From DASWJZ01 sp963761005 (GTDB lineage Bacteria > Pseudomonadota > Alphaproteobacteria > Rhizobiales > Afifellaceae): DNA of 64,000 bases. The translations under genes were made by a program, and so were the position numbers. The stretch lies in NCBI GenBank assembly GCA_963761005.1, contig CAVXFK010000011.1, forward strand, positions 1 to 64,000, in the 5' to 3' direction. Each line of letters begins with the position of its first letter. Position 1 is the first letter of the stretch. Positions 26,423 to 35,018 of this stretch are shown one piece after another. The notes beneath the pieces were generated by a model, which did no database searches, was not told the DNA's origin, and was given only the letters and a program-made list of their open reading frames with translations.

Positions 26423-26955
26423 GCAACAAGAGCAAAGATAGGGCACGCTTGAAGTCGCGTTCGCACATGCTTGCCGCCTGTTCCCAACTCATTATTGCCA
26501 GTCGGTACGCGCGCTATCAGGACTCTTGCATCAAGTTCGCTCAGAGCCTTGTTCAGATCATAATCCGCGTCATGGCGCTTCGCCTGCGCATCGGAGAAGG
26601 CTGACGCTAGGCGTCTGGCGAAAAGCGGAGACGCTACGTCTCCGTCTGGACTCCCCGGAGGCCGAAGCAATTCGGCCACACTCGGATCGACATTTGCCCC
26701 CCGAATCTTGTTCAGCGTCACGCGTATTCCCTCATGCGTAAACTCGCGGAAAAGAATGTTTCTGCGACGGCGCAAGTCGTTGCGCGTGCCCACTATGTTG
26801 CGGGTGGCTTCTTCGAGAAGAAAATGAAATATAGCGTAGTATGCGGTGGAGATGCTTCGGCGCACCCTCGCGCCCGGCAACCGTCCTCTTTGGCCCTGTC
26901 GCCGAATTAACAGTCGAGCGGCGGTTCGGATTAGTTCCTCGCTGTGCGAGGCCAT
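26419..26955 (-). CDS. HEPN-like domain protein
   Basis: A 178-residue, mostly helical protein. The segment VRRSISTAYYAIFHFLLEEA and the later AKRHDADYDLNKALSELDA match the pattern seen in HEPN-type proteins (a tyrosine-rich helix and an R-x-x-ADYD motif). HEPN proteins are often RNases in toxin-antitoxin or defence modules. The partner gene overlaps its start (TAATG). The pair is read against the GTA genes and is wedged between g14 and g15. Function is inferred only. Confidence 0.6.
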   Translation of the reverse strand: MASHSEELIRTAARLLIRRQGQRGRLPGARVRRSISTAYYAIFHFLLEEATRNIVGTRNDLRRRRNILFREFTHEGIRVTLNKIRGANVDPSVAELLRPPGSPDGDVASPLFARRLASAFSDAQAKRHDADYDLNKALSELDARVLIARVPTGNNELGTGGKHVRTRLQACPIFALVA

Positions 26956-27218
26956 TAGGCGGCTTCCGCAAACCGCACGCTCGCGAAGCGTTCGTCAACC
27001 GTTGCGACAAGGTCCTCAATTGACTGGGCAAGCGGCTCGACGTCTTCGATTCTCAGTTTCTCTAGTTCGCTAAGCTGAACGACGACGCGCAAGAAGTCCC
27101 CGCCCGTGTCATCTACCCCAGGTTCAACATCAACATCTTTGACCCGCGGACCAACAGGTGAATTTCTAGCCAGTGCGGTGATTTGGCTTCTCAGGTCATC
27201 AAGGTCGGCAATCTTCAT
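26955..27218 (-). CDS. Small acidic protein paired with the HEPN gene
   Basis: An 87-residue acidic protein beginning MKIADLDDLRSQITALARN with a central DDTGGDFLRVVVQLSELEKL and a helical C-terminus. Its stop overlaps the start of the HEPN gene, so the two are co-translated, with this gene first, as is common for antitoxins. I do not recognise a DNA-binding motif. The antitoxin role is a guess from position and size. Confidence 0.5.
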   Translation of the reverse strand: MKIADLDDLRSQITALARNSPVGPRVKDVDVEPGVDDTGGDFLRVVVQLSELEKLRIEDVEPLAQSIEDLVATVDERFASVRFAEAA

Positions 27219-27285
27219 GAAACGTCCTCAGCGAGCGTTCGCTCAAGGTCTATCACAAACACGCGCCTGACGGCATAGCACTCAA

Positions 27286-30200
27286 ATGGCAACGCTCGTT
27301 CTCGGCATCGCCGGGGGCGCGCTTGGATCGGCCTTCGGGCCGTCAGGCGCGATCCTCGGCCGCGCGGCCGGCGCGCTCGCGGGCTATACGCTCGACCAGG
27401 CGCTGTTCGGCACGCGCCGCAAGGTCGAAGGGCCGCGCCTCTCCGACCTCGACGTGCAAGCCTCGACCGAGGGCGCGCCGATCCCGCGCATCTATGGGCG
27501 TGCGCGGCTTTCCGGCGAGATCATCTGGGCGACGAAATTCGAGGAGGTGTCGAAGACCGAGACGCAAAGCGGCGGCAAGGGCGGCGGGGCGCAGGTCACG
27601 ACCACCGAATACAGCTACTTCGCCAATTTCGCCGTGGCGCTTTGCGAGGGCGAGATCACGCGCGTCGGCCGCATCTGGGCGGACGGCAATCAGCTCGACC
27701 AGTCGCGCTTCACCTTCCGCGTCTATGCGGGTGACGAGACGCAGGCGCAGGACAGCCTGATCCTCGCCAAGGACGGCGAGGGGCCGGCCTATCGCGGCGT
27801 CGCATATGTCGTGTTCGAGCGGATGCCGCTCGCCGATTTCGGCAACCGCCTGCCGCAGCTTGCCTTCGAGGTCTTCCGCCCGGTCGCGGGGATCGAGGAG
27901 CATGTGCGCGCGGTCTGCGTGATCCCGGGCTCCACCGAATTCGGCTACGACCCGCTGCCTGTCGCGCGCGTCGGAGCGCCGGGCGTTACGCTGTCGGAGA
28001 ATGTCCACGCCGTGCGCGGCACGTCCGACTGGACCGTATCGATCGACGAGTTGCAGTCGCTCTGCCCGAGCCTCGAATGGGTGACGCTCGTCGTCGCCTG
28101 GTTCGGCGACGACCTTCGCGCCCCGCACTGCACGATCAAGCCGAAGGTCGACAGCGCGACCAAGGTGACGAGCGGGGCGACGTGGGCGGTGTCGGGGCTG
28201 ACGCGGGCGACGGCCGACGTCGTGAGCCTCGTCGACGACCGCCCGGCCTATGGCGGCAGCCCGAGCGATCTCTCCGTCGTGCGCGCGATCGCAGATCTGA
28301 AGGCGCGCTGGTTGAAGGTTACGCTCGCGCCGTTCGTGCTGATGGATATTTCCGCGGCGAACGCGCTGAACGATCCCTATACGGGAGAAGCGGGACAGCC
28401 GGCCTATCCCTGGCGGGGCAGGATCACCTGCGATCCGGCGCCGGGCGAGCCGGGCACGCCCGACAAGACCGCCGCTGCATCGACCGACGTCGCGATCTTT
28501 CTCGGGGCGGCGGAGCCCGGGGATTTCTCCATCAGCGGGAGCGGCGTCGCCTATTCGGGTCCGGCGGAGTGGAGCTACCGGCGCCTCGTTCTCCACTACG
28601 CGCACCTCGCGACGCTCGCCGGCGGGGTCGACGCGTTTCTGCTCGGCTCTGAGCTGCGCGGGCTGACGACGCTTCGCTCCGACACGAGCACCTATCCGTT
28701 CGTGTCCGGGCTGGCGACGCTCGCAAACGATGTGCGTGGTATCGTGGGCGGCGGCACGGCACTCTCCTACGCCGCGGACTGGAGCGAGTATTTCGGGCAC
28801 CAGCCGGCGGACGGATCGGGCGACGTTCACTTCCATCTCGATCCGCTGTGGAGTGACGCGGCGATCGATTTCGTCGGCGTCGATCTCTACCATCCGCTCA
28901 CCGACTGGCGCGACGAGCCCGGCCATGCCGACGAGACGAGCGGGCGCTCGCCCTACAATCTCGACTATCTCGAAGGAAACATTCGCGGCGGCGAGGGCTT
29001 CGACTGGTACTACGCGAGCGACGCGGATCGTGATGCGCAGACGCGGACGCCGATCGAAGATGGCGCCTACGGTAAGCCGTGGGTGTTCCGTTTCAAGGAC
29101 ATCGAATCGTGGTGGTCGAACGCACATTACGATCGACCGGGCGGCGTCGAATCCGGAACGCCGACGGGCTGGGCGCCGGAGAGTAAGCCGATCCGGCTGA
29201 CCGAGCTCGGCTGCCCGGCGATCGACAAGGGCGCCAACCAGCCGAACGTCTTCTTCGATCCGAAGTCGTCGGAATCGGAGGCACCGTATTTCTCCAACGC
29301 TTCGCGCGACGACTTCCAGCAGCGCGTCCATGTCGACGCCTATCAGCGCTTCTTCGATCCCGACCATCCGCACTTCAACGGCTCGAATCCGGTCTCCGGC
29401 GTCTACGGCGGGCGGATGCTCGACCCGGCGCACATGACGCTCTGGGCCTGGGATGCGCGGCCGTATCCGTATTTCCCCGATCTAACCGACGTCTGGTCCG
29501 ACGGCGCGAACTGGGAGCGCGGACACTGGCTGAACGGCCGACTCGGACAGGCGACGCTTGCCGGCGTGATCGAGTCGGTGCTGATCGACCACGGCTTTTC
29601 CGACTACGCGATCAGCGAAGTCTATTCGCTGGTCGACGGCTACGTCGTGAACGACGTGCTCTCCGCGCGCGGGACTCTGGAGCCTCTGATCGAAGCGTTC
29701 CGGGTGAACGCTGCGGACTCCGGCGATCGCGTCCTCTTCCGCGGCCTCGCGCGTCCAGCCGATGCCGACCTCGATTCGGAAATGCTGGTGGAGCGTGCCG
29801 ACCAGCCGCTGATCCGGCGAAGGCGCGCGCAGGAGACGGAGCTTGCGAACGAACTGGTGCTTCGCTTCCTCGACCCCGGCAAGGACTATCAGCTTTCGAC
29901 CGCCTCATCGCGGCGGCTTGCCGGATCGAGCCGGCGGACGAGCTCGCTCGACCTGACGGCGGTCATCGAATTCGCGGCAGCCGAGCGGCTGACCGACGCG
30001 CTCCTCCGCGACGTGTGGACCGGCCGCGAGCATGCCGATCTGGAGCTGCCGCCGAGCCTGCTTGCGATCGACGCCGGCGACATCCTGGGACTGAGTGACG
30101 GTCCGCGGCCGGAGCAGTTGATCGCCGAGCGGATCGAGGACAGCGAGCTTCGAAGTCTTTCGCTCCACCGCATCGACGTACGCGGACCGGCGGTGCTTCA

Positions 30201-31180
30201 CGGCGCGCTGCGGCAGGCGCCGGGCACAGCGACGCTCTTCGGCGCGCCGGAAGTACGGCTCGTCGACATCGCGCCGCCCGACGGCGTCGAACCGCATGCG
30301 CCGCGGCTCGCCGTCTTCGCCGATCCGTGGCCGGGCACCGTTGCCGTCTATGTCGCGGCGGAGGGGGGCGGCTTCCGTCTCGCCACGACGCTGACGACGC
30401 GCGCGGTGATGGGTAAGCTGACCGTGCCGCTTGGCGCCGGTCCGTGGGGCCTCTTCGACTACGGCAATCAGGTCGAGGTCGAGCTCTTCGGCGGCGCGCT
30501 TTCCTCGCTCCCCGACATCGACGTCTTCGCCGGCGGCAACATGGCGGCGGTGATGACGACGAGCGGCCGCTACGAGGTGTTGCAGTTCGCGGAGGCGGAG
30601 CTGATCGCGCCGCTCCGCTATCGCCTGTCGAAGCTCCTCCGCGGACAATCGGGCACCGAGCAGGCGATTGCAAGGCGGTGCAGCCGTCGACGCCGATTTC
30701 GTGCTTCTCGACGGTGCCGTCGTGCCGCTTCCGGTGCGCGCCGACCAGATCAGCCTGCCGCTTCGCTATCGGATCGGGCCGGGGCAAGACGACAACGCCG
30801 CGCCGAGCTTTGCCGAGATCGTCGCGAGCGCCGAGGGCGTCGGCCTCGTTCCGTTTGCGCCGGTGCATCTCAGGGTGAGCCGGGACACCGGCTCGGGCGA
30901 CATCGCACTCTCCTGGATCAGGCGCACGCGCTTCGGCGGGACGGCATGGGAGCTGGTCGAAGTGCCGCTCAACGAGGAGCGCGAGGCCTACCGCGTCGAG
31001 ATCCTCGACGGCGTCGATCTCTTGCGCACCGTCGAGACGACGGCGGCGGAGTATGTCTACACGCTCGCCGAGCAGGCGGCGGATTTCGGTGGCCCGGTTG
31101 AGCCGTTCACGCTCCGGGTCGCGCAACTCAGCGCCGCCGTAGGCCCCGGTCTGAAGCTTCAGGAAACGGTCAATGTCTGA
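27286..31180 (+). pseudogene. GTA g15-like baseplate/tail-tip protein (megatron), one insertion
   Basis: The largest GTA protein, about 1,297 residues if corrected. The N-terminus MATLVLGIAGGALGSAFGP and IPRIYGRARLSGEIIWATKF is typical. The GTA TIM-barrel-like domain covers roughly residues 380-720 (SYAADWSEYFGHQPADGSGD, RLTELGCPAIDKGANQPN, LWAWDARPYPYFPD). Tail-hub regions follow. One extra A near 30674 shifts the frame at EQAIA-GGAAVDADFVLLDG; the other frame continues to LQETVNV at 31180. As read the protein loses only its last about 165 residues. The end overlaps the next gene by 8 bases. Confidence 0.9.
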
Positions 31181-32972
31181 GACGCCCCTGCTGGGCCTGC
31201 CGCTGCTTGCCCCCGAGCAGGCACAGAAACACGTCACGCATAACGACGCGCTCCGTGCGCTTGATGCGATCGTTCAGCTCGCGGTTCTCGACCGCGATCT
31301 GACGGCGCCGCCCGGGAGCCCGGGCGACGGCGACCTCTACATCGTGGCGGCATCGGCGACGGACGATTGGGCGGGACACGACGGCGAGATCGCCGCATGG
31401 CAGGACGGCGCCTGGGCGTTCTATGCGCCAGAAATCGGCTGGCGTGCCTGGGTCGCGGACGAGAGCGTGCTTCTGATCTGGACCGGCGCGGCGTGGAGCG
31501 ATCTCACGGCGCTGATATCGCTCCTGCAGAACCTCGCGCTTCTTGGAATCGGCACGACGGCCGACGCGACGAACCCGCTCTCCGCCAAGCTCAACAATGC
31601 GCTGTGGACAGCGAAATATGACGCGGAAGGCGGCGACGGCAGCCTGCGCACCAAGATGAACAAGGAGACGGCGGCCGACGTGCTGTCGATCCTGATGCAG
31701 ACGGGCTACTCCGGCCGCGCGGAGGTGGGACTGATCGGCGACGACGACCTGCTCTTCAAGGTCTCGCCCGACGGCACAACCTGGTACGAGGCGATTCGTC
31801 TCGACAAGGACAGTGGCAGCATCACACTTCTCGACGCGGCGACAAGCATCGCTGATACCGGCGCGCTCCTGAAACATGATCCCTCGGCCGATGCGCACTA
31901 CAACGGTTTCAAATGGGGCTTGTATTACGGCACTTACCCTGTTGTCGGAGGTGGCGTCGGCGGCGAGGATTACGCCAACGCCGTGTGGGGCTTTGGGATC
32001 AATTGGGGCAATGCGAACGGGCGGCTCGATGCGACGAAGGCCGCGATCGGTTGGGCGCTGGAAAGCAAGTATTATCCAGGAACCGGCAGCGTCTATAATT
32101 CCGAGGCGCATCTGCAATTCTATGACAGCGCCGGCAACAACCACCGCATCATTACCGGTGCTTTTCCGCATAGCGGTTCTGGCGGGGGGCAGCTCGCTTT
32201 TGAATTCGACATCCTGAACTTTCTCGATTGGAGCGGCGCGCAACGGATCAAGTGGGATTTTACGTCGGGCGCGATCGATCTTACGGGCACGCCGGCACTC
32301 TCTATTCGGGCGGCCAGCAATAACTACGCGTTCCTGCAACAGCGGAATGCGGCGAATTCCGCCTATATCAATTTGATGTACGTCGACAGCCATGATCGCG
32401 TCGTCGTCAATGCGCCATTCTTTGTGACCGGCGCGGTCGAGTCATCGACAGCGGATTTCATGCGCGTCCAGCCGACTTCGATGACGACCGGCGATCATGC
32501 ACTGCGTCTGCCACTTCCCGCCGTCACAGGCGCGGTCGATGCGATTTTCACTCAGGGCTCGGTTTCCGCTGGCGTCAGCTTCTATCTCGACAACGTGGCG
32601 GCCTCCGCCGCCGGTGCCTACGCGCAAATGCGGCTCAGGACGACGGCGACCGGGGGCGACCCCTTCCTGCATGTCGGTGTCGTCAGCGGAACCGATTATG
32701 CCGTCGGTATCGACAACGACGATTCCGACGCCTTCGTGATCTCCAATTTCGGCGCACTCGGCACGAACAATCGACTGAGAATCGACGCCAATTCCGTCGC
32801 CTTCGGCCTGCCGGCGAAGCTCAAGAGCTATACGGTCGCCACCGTGCCATCGGCATCCGCGGCGGGCGCCGGCGCCAACATCTATGTGAGCGACGAATCT
32901 GGCGGCGCGATCCCCGCTTTCTCCGACGGCACGAACTGGCGGCGCTATACGGACCGCGCCGTCATCTCCTGA
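31173..32972 (+). CDS. DUF2793 tail fibre-like protein
   Basis: A 599-residue protein. The first 110 residues (MSETPLLGLPLLAPEQAQKH, VTHNDALRALDAIVQLAV, GWRAWVADESVLLIW) are the DUF2793 domain found next to alphaproteobacterial phage and GTA tail genes. The rest is beta-rich and glycine/serine-rich. It ends with a fibre-tip-like segment (YVSDESGGAIPAFSDGTNWR). It overlaps g15 and is intact. It probably attaches to the baseplate and forms a receptor-binding fibre; this is inferred from position. The middle (32.0-32.6 kb) has lower GC content than its neighbours. Confidence 0.75.
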   Translation: MSETPLLGLPLLAPEQAQKHVTHNDALRALDAIVQLAVLDRDLTAPPGSPGDGDLYIVAASATDDWAGHDGEIAAWQDGAWAFYAPEIGWRAWVADESVLLIWTGAAWSDLTALISLLQNLALLGIGTTADATNPLSAKLNNALWTAKYDAEGGDGSLRTKMNKETAADVLSILMQTGYSGRAEVGLIGDDDLLFKVSPDGTTWYEAIRLDKDSGSITLLDAATSIADTGALLKHDPSADAHYNGFKWGLYYGTYPVVGGGVGGEDYANAVWGFGINWGNANGRLDATKAAIGWALESKYYPGTGSVYNSEAHLQFYDSAGNNHRIITGAFPHSGSGGGQLAFEFDILNFLDWSGAQRIKWDFTSGAIDLTGTPALSIRAASNNYAFLQQRNAANSAYINLMYVDSHDRVVVNAPFFVTGAVESSTADFMRVQPTSMTTGDHALRLPLPAVTGAVDAIFTQGSVSAGVSFYLDNVAASAAGAYAQMRLRTTATGGDPFLHVGVVSGTDYAVGIDNDDSDAFVISNFGALGTNNRLRIDANSVAFGLPAKLKSYTVATVPSASAAGAGANIYVSDESGGAIPAFSDGTNWRRYTDRAVIS

Positions 32973-32993
32973 GGAACTTGAGACTAGGCGGTC

Positions 32994-33278
32994 TTGCCCG
33001 AGGCCTTCAGGAAGAGGAAGCCGCCGCGCCGGGCGGCGTCGCCACCACAAGACGCTTCGCGCGACGCGCACAGCTATGCGGCCGGCGAGTCCGAAGAGCC
33101 GCACGCGTCCGCGGCGCGGCAATCCCAAGGGAAAAGCACGAAGACGATCGCGATTCAGCGGGCGCTGAAGGAGAAGGGATTCGATCCCGGCCTCCTAGAC
33201 GCGCGCTGGCCGAGAAGCGTGCCGCTCTCGGAAGACCCGCGCCGCGTCGAGGGAATGACGCGGGCGCACTCAGCCTGA
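32994..33278 (+). pseudogene. Fragment with a peptidoglycan-binding motif (degraded endolysin?)
   Basis: A short frame (94 residues) containing KTIAIQRALKEKGFDPGLLD, which matches the PG_binding_1 repeat of cell-wall hydrolases. The rest is arginine/alanine-rich and lacks catalytic residues. Its place after the fibre gene and before holin- and spanin-like genes fits a decayed endolysin gene, but this is inference. Confidence 0.45.
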
Positions 33279-33311
33279 GCGAGGCGTGAGCTTGCGCCTG
33301 CGCATACGCGT

Positions 33312-33350
33312 CCGCCTCCGCCTCCGCCTCCGCCTCCGCCTCCGCCTCCG
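33312..33350. repeat. Hexanucleotide tandem repeat (CCGCCT)
   Basis: About 6.5 perfect copies of CCGCCT. It lies just upstream of the holin-like gene and its ribosome binding site (AAGGAGAAG at 33370-33378). Variation in copy number by slippage could alter spacing to any promoter here. Confidence 0.9.
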
Positions 33351-33385
33351 CACAAACCCGTCTCTCAACAAGGAGAAGAAGAACG

Positions 33386-33559
33386 ATGTTCACTTCGATC
33401 GACAAGGCGCTCGTCGCGCTGGTCATGGCGATTCTCTACATCCTTCACTCGGTCGCCGGCGTGAACCTGCCGTTCCTGACAGAGGACACGGTGTCGACGG
33501 CGATCGGGCTTTTGACGCCGCTCCTCGTCTACATCGTGCCCAACAAGAAGACGGCGTGA
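33386..33559 (+). CDS. Small two-helix membrane protein, holin-like
   Basis: A 57-residue protein: MFTSIDKALVALVMAILYIL, then AIGLLTPLLVYIVPNKK, giving two hydrophobic helices and a lysine-rich end, as in small class II holins. A strong AAGGAGAAGAAG site precedes it. The stop overlaps the GTG of the next gene (GTGA), suggesting translational coupling. Holins permeabilise the inner membrane to release endolysin; the role here is inferred from size, topology and neighbours. Confidence 0.6.
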   Translation: MFTSIDKALVALVMAILYILHSVAGVNLPFLTEDTVSTAIGLLTPLLVYIVPNKKTA

Positions 33560-33780
33560 GCTGGCTTTCGGTCGGCGTCGCGCTCCTCGGTCTCGCCAAG
33601 GCGATCTTCGAATGGATCGACCAGCGCAACGCCGGCGATGCCGCCAAGGCGAAGCTCATCCTTGCCGGCTTGAGGGCGATCGATGACCGGATGGCGAAAG
33701 CAGACGCGGCTCGCAGTCGTGCTGAGCGCGATTTCGATGCTGGCGGCCTGCCAGACGACGACCCAAATCTCCGCGACTGA
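33556..33780 (+). CDS. Small single-helix protein, inner-membrane spanin-like
   Basis: A 74-residue protein starting at GTG 33556: an N-terminal hydrophobic segment (WLSVGVALLGLAKAIFEWI) followed by a charged helix (AIDDRMAKADAARSRAERDF). That layout is like i-spanins (Rz). The following lipoprotein gene starts inside it in another frame, as in Rz/Rz1 pairs. There is no sequence proof beyond this arrangement. Confidence 0.5.
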   Translation: MSWLSVGVALLGLAKAIFEWIDQRNAGDAAKAKLILAGLRAIDDRMAKADAARSRAERDFDAGGLPDDDPNLRD

Positions 33781-33928
33781 GGCAGAAGCGGCGGCCGAGG
33801 CGGAGGCGACCCCGGCCGTCTGCCGGGCGTGGCTCGCGATCCGCTATTCGCGGCACGACACGCCGGAAACCCAACGTCAGGTCATAGCCTCGAACGCCGC
33901 CCGCCGCGCCTACGGATGCCCGGAATGA
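33683..33928 (+). CDS. Small lipoprotein, Rz1-like
   Basis: An 81-residue protein beginning MTGWRKQTRLAVVLSAISML with the lipobox LAAC near residue 23. The mature part ends VCRAWLAIRYSRHDTPETQR and NAARRAYGCPE, a pattern seen in small phage lysis-associated proteins (conserved cysteines and a DTPET block). Its first 98 bases overlap the preceding gene in a different frame, the nested layout of outer-membrane spanins. Confidence 0.6.
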   Translation: MTGWRKQTRLAVVLSAISMLAACQTTTQISATEAEAAAEAEATPAVCRAWLAIRYSRHDTPETQRQVIASNAARRAYGCPE

Positions 33929-34036
33929 GGCCAGGGCTGCGGGCGGCGGTCGATGGATTCACGCTCGCTTAGCCCCTACGATGCGTGCCAAACGTCATTC
34001 AGCGACGGTTCATTCGTGCGGGTGTAGACGGCCGGC

Positions 34037-34309
34037 ATGGTAGGGCTTCGGGCAATCGCAGTCGCGGGACTGTTCCTCGCTCTCTCCGGGATCGACACGG
34101 GGAGCATGGCGCAGGGCGGCTGCGTTTCCAATTCGGAGGGTCACCAAATCGTGGCGCAGGGACAGGCGATCCCGTTCCCGGAGGCGGCGAGCCGCGCCGG
34201 CATCCCGGCCAACCAGATCGTGAGCGTGGCGCTCTGCCACGCGGGCGGCGGCTACATCTATCGCGTTCAGCTGCGGCAGGGCGGGGCGAAGAACATCCCG
34301 GCGAACTGA
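34037..34309 (+). CDS. feuN: Small secreted protein, FeuN-like regulator candidate
   Basis: A 90-residue protein with a signal peptide (VGLRAIAVAGLFLALSGI, cleavage likely near SMAQ). The mature domain has two cysteines (GGCVSNSEGH and SVALCHAGGGY) and ends YRVQLRQGGAKNIPA, a PepSY-like fold pattern. It lies 22 bases upstream of the FeuP-like regulator on the same strand. FeuN of Sinorhizobium is a small periplasmic protein, encoded beside feuPQ, that inhibits the FeuQ sensor; position and size make this the likely counterpart. Sequence identity to FeuN itself cannot be confirmed here. Confidence 0.6.
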   Translation: MVGLRAIAVAGLFLALSGIDTGSMAQGGCVSNSEGHQIVAQGQAIPFPEAASRAGIPANQIVSVALCHAGGGYIYRVQLRQGGAKNIPAN

Positions 34310-34331
34310 GCCGGCGCCAAAGAGGAGCCGC

Positions 34332-35018
34332 ATGCGCATACTCGTTGTCGAGGACGACCGCGACCTGAACAAGCAGCTCTCCCAGGCGCTGCGCGATGCC
34401 GGCTATATTGTCGACTACGCCTTCAACGGCGAGGAGGGGCACTTCCTTGGCGACACCGAGCCGTATGATGCCGTGGTTCTCGACATCGGCCTGCCGCGGC
34501 TCGACGGGCTCTCGGTGCTCGAGCATTGGCGCCGCGACGGGCGCACGATGCCGGTGCTGCTCCTGACCGCGCGCGACCGCTGGTCGGACAAGGTGCAGGG
34601 CATCGACGCCGGCGCCGACGACTACGTGGCGAAACCCTTCCACATCGAGGAGGTGCTGGCGCGCGTGCGCGCGCTCGTGCGCCGCGCCGCCGGCCACGCC
34701 TCGAACACACTCGTCTGCGGGCCTGTGCAGCTCGACCTCAAGGCGAGCCGCGTGACGGTCGACGGCGCGCCGATCAAGCTCACCTCGCACGAATACAAGG
34801 TGCTCGAATATCTGATGCACCATCTCGGCAAGGTAATCTCGCGCACCGAGCTGACCGAGCATCTCTACGACCAGGATTTCGACCGCGATTCGAACACCAT
34901 CGAGGTGTTCGTCGGTCGGCTTAGAAAGAAGCTCGGCATCGACCTGATCGAGACGGTGCGCGGCATGGGCTACCGGATCGCGCCGGACGAGAGCGCCAAT
35001 AAGGAGCATGTGGACTAA
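34332..35018 (+). CDS. feuP: FeuP-like OmpR-family response regulator
   Basis: A 228-residue regulator. The receiver has the acidic pair in VVEDDRDL, the phospho-acceptor aspartate in VVLDIGLPRLDGL (residue 51) and the lysine in YVAKPFHIEEVL. The winged-helix domain contains RTELTEHLYDQDFDRDSNTI and IETVRGMGYRI. The sequence is very close to what I know of FeuP/PhoP-type regulators, which respond to low osmolarity and control cyclic glucan export in rhizobia. The ATG is preceded by GAGGAG. It overlaps the kinase gene by 11 bases. Confidence 0.83.
   Translation: MRILVVEDDRDLNKQLSQALRDAGYIVDYAFNGEEGHFLGDTEPYDAVVLDIGLPRLDGLSVLEHWRRDGRTMPVLLLTARDRWSDKVQGIDAGADDYVAKPFHIEEVLARVRALVRRAAGHASNTLVCGPVQLDLKASRVTVDGAPIKLTSHEYKVLEYLMHHLGKVISRTELTEHLYDQDFDRDSNTIEVFVGRLRKKLGIDLIETVRGMGYRIAPDESANKEHVD

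Noticed and set aside
27343..29433. Long minus-strand open frame opposite g15
   Set aside because: Shadow of the g15 coding sequence; no recognisable domain and no ribosome binding site.
33286..33555. Protein with a repeated arginine-leucine tract
   Set aside because: The tract is only the translation of the CCGCCT hexamer repeat. The real gene in this frame starts at GTG 33556.
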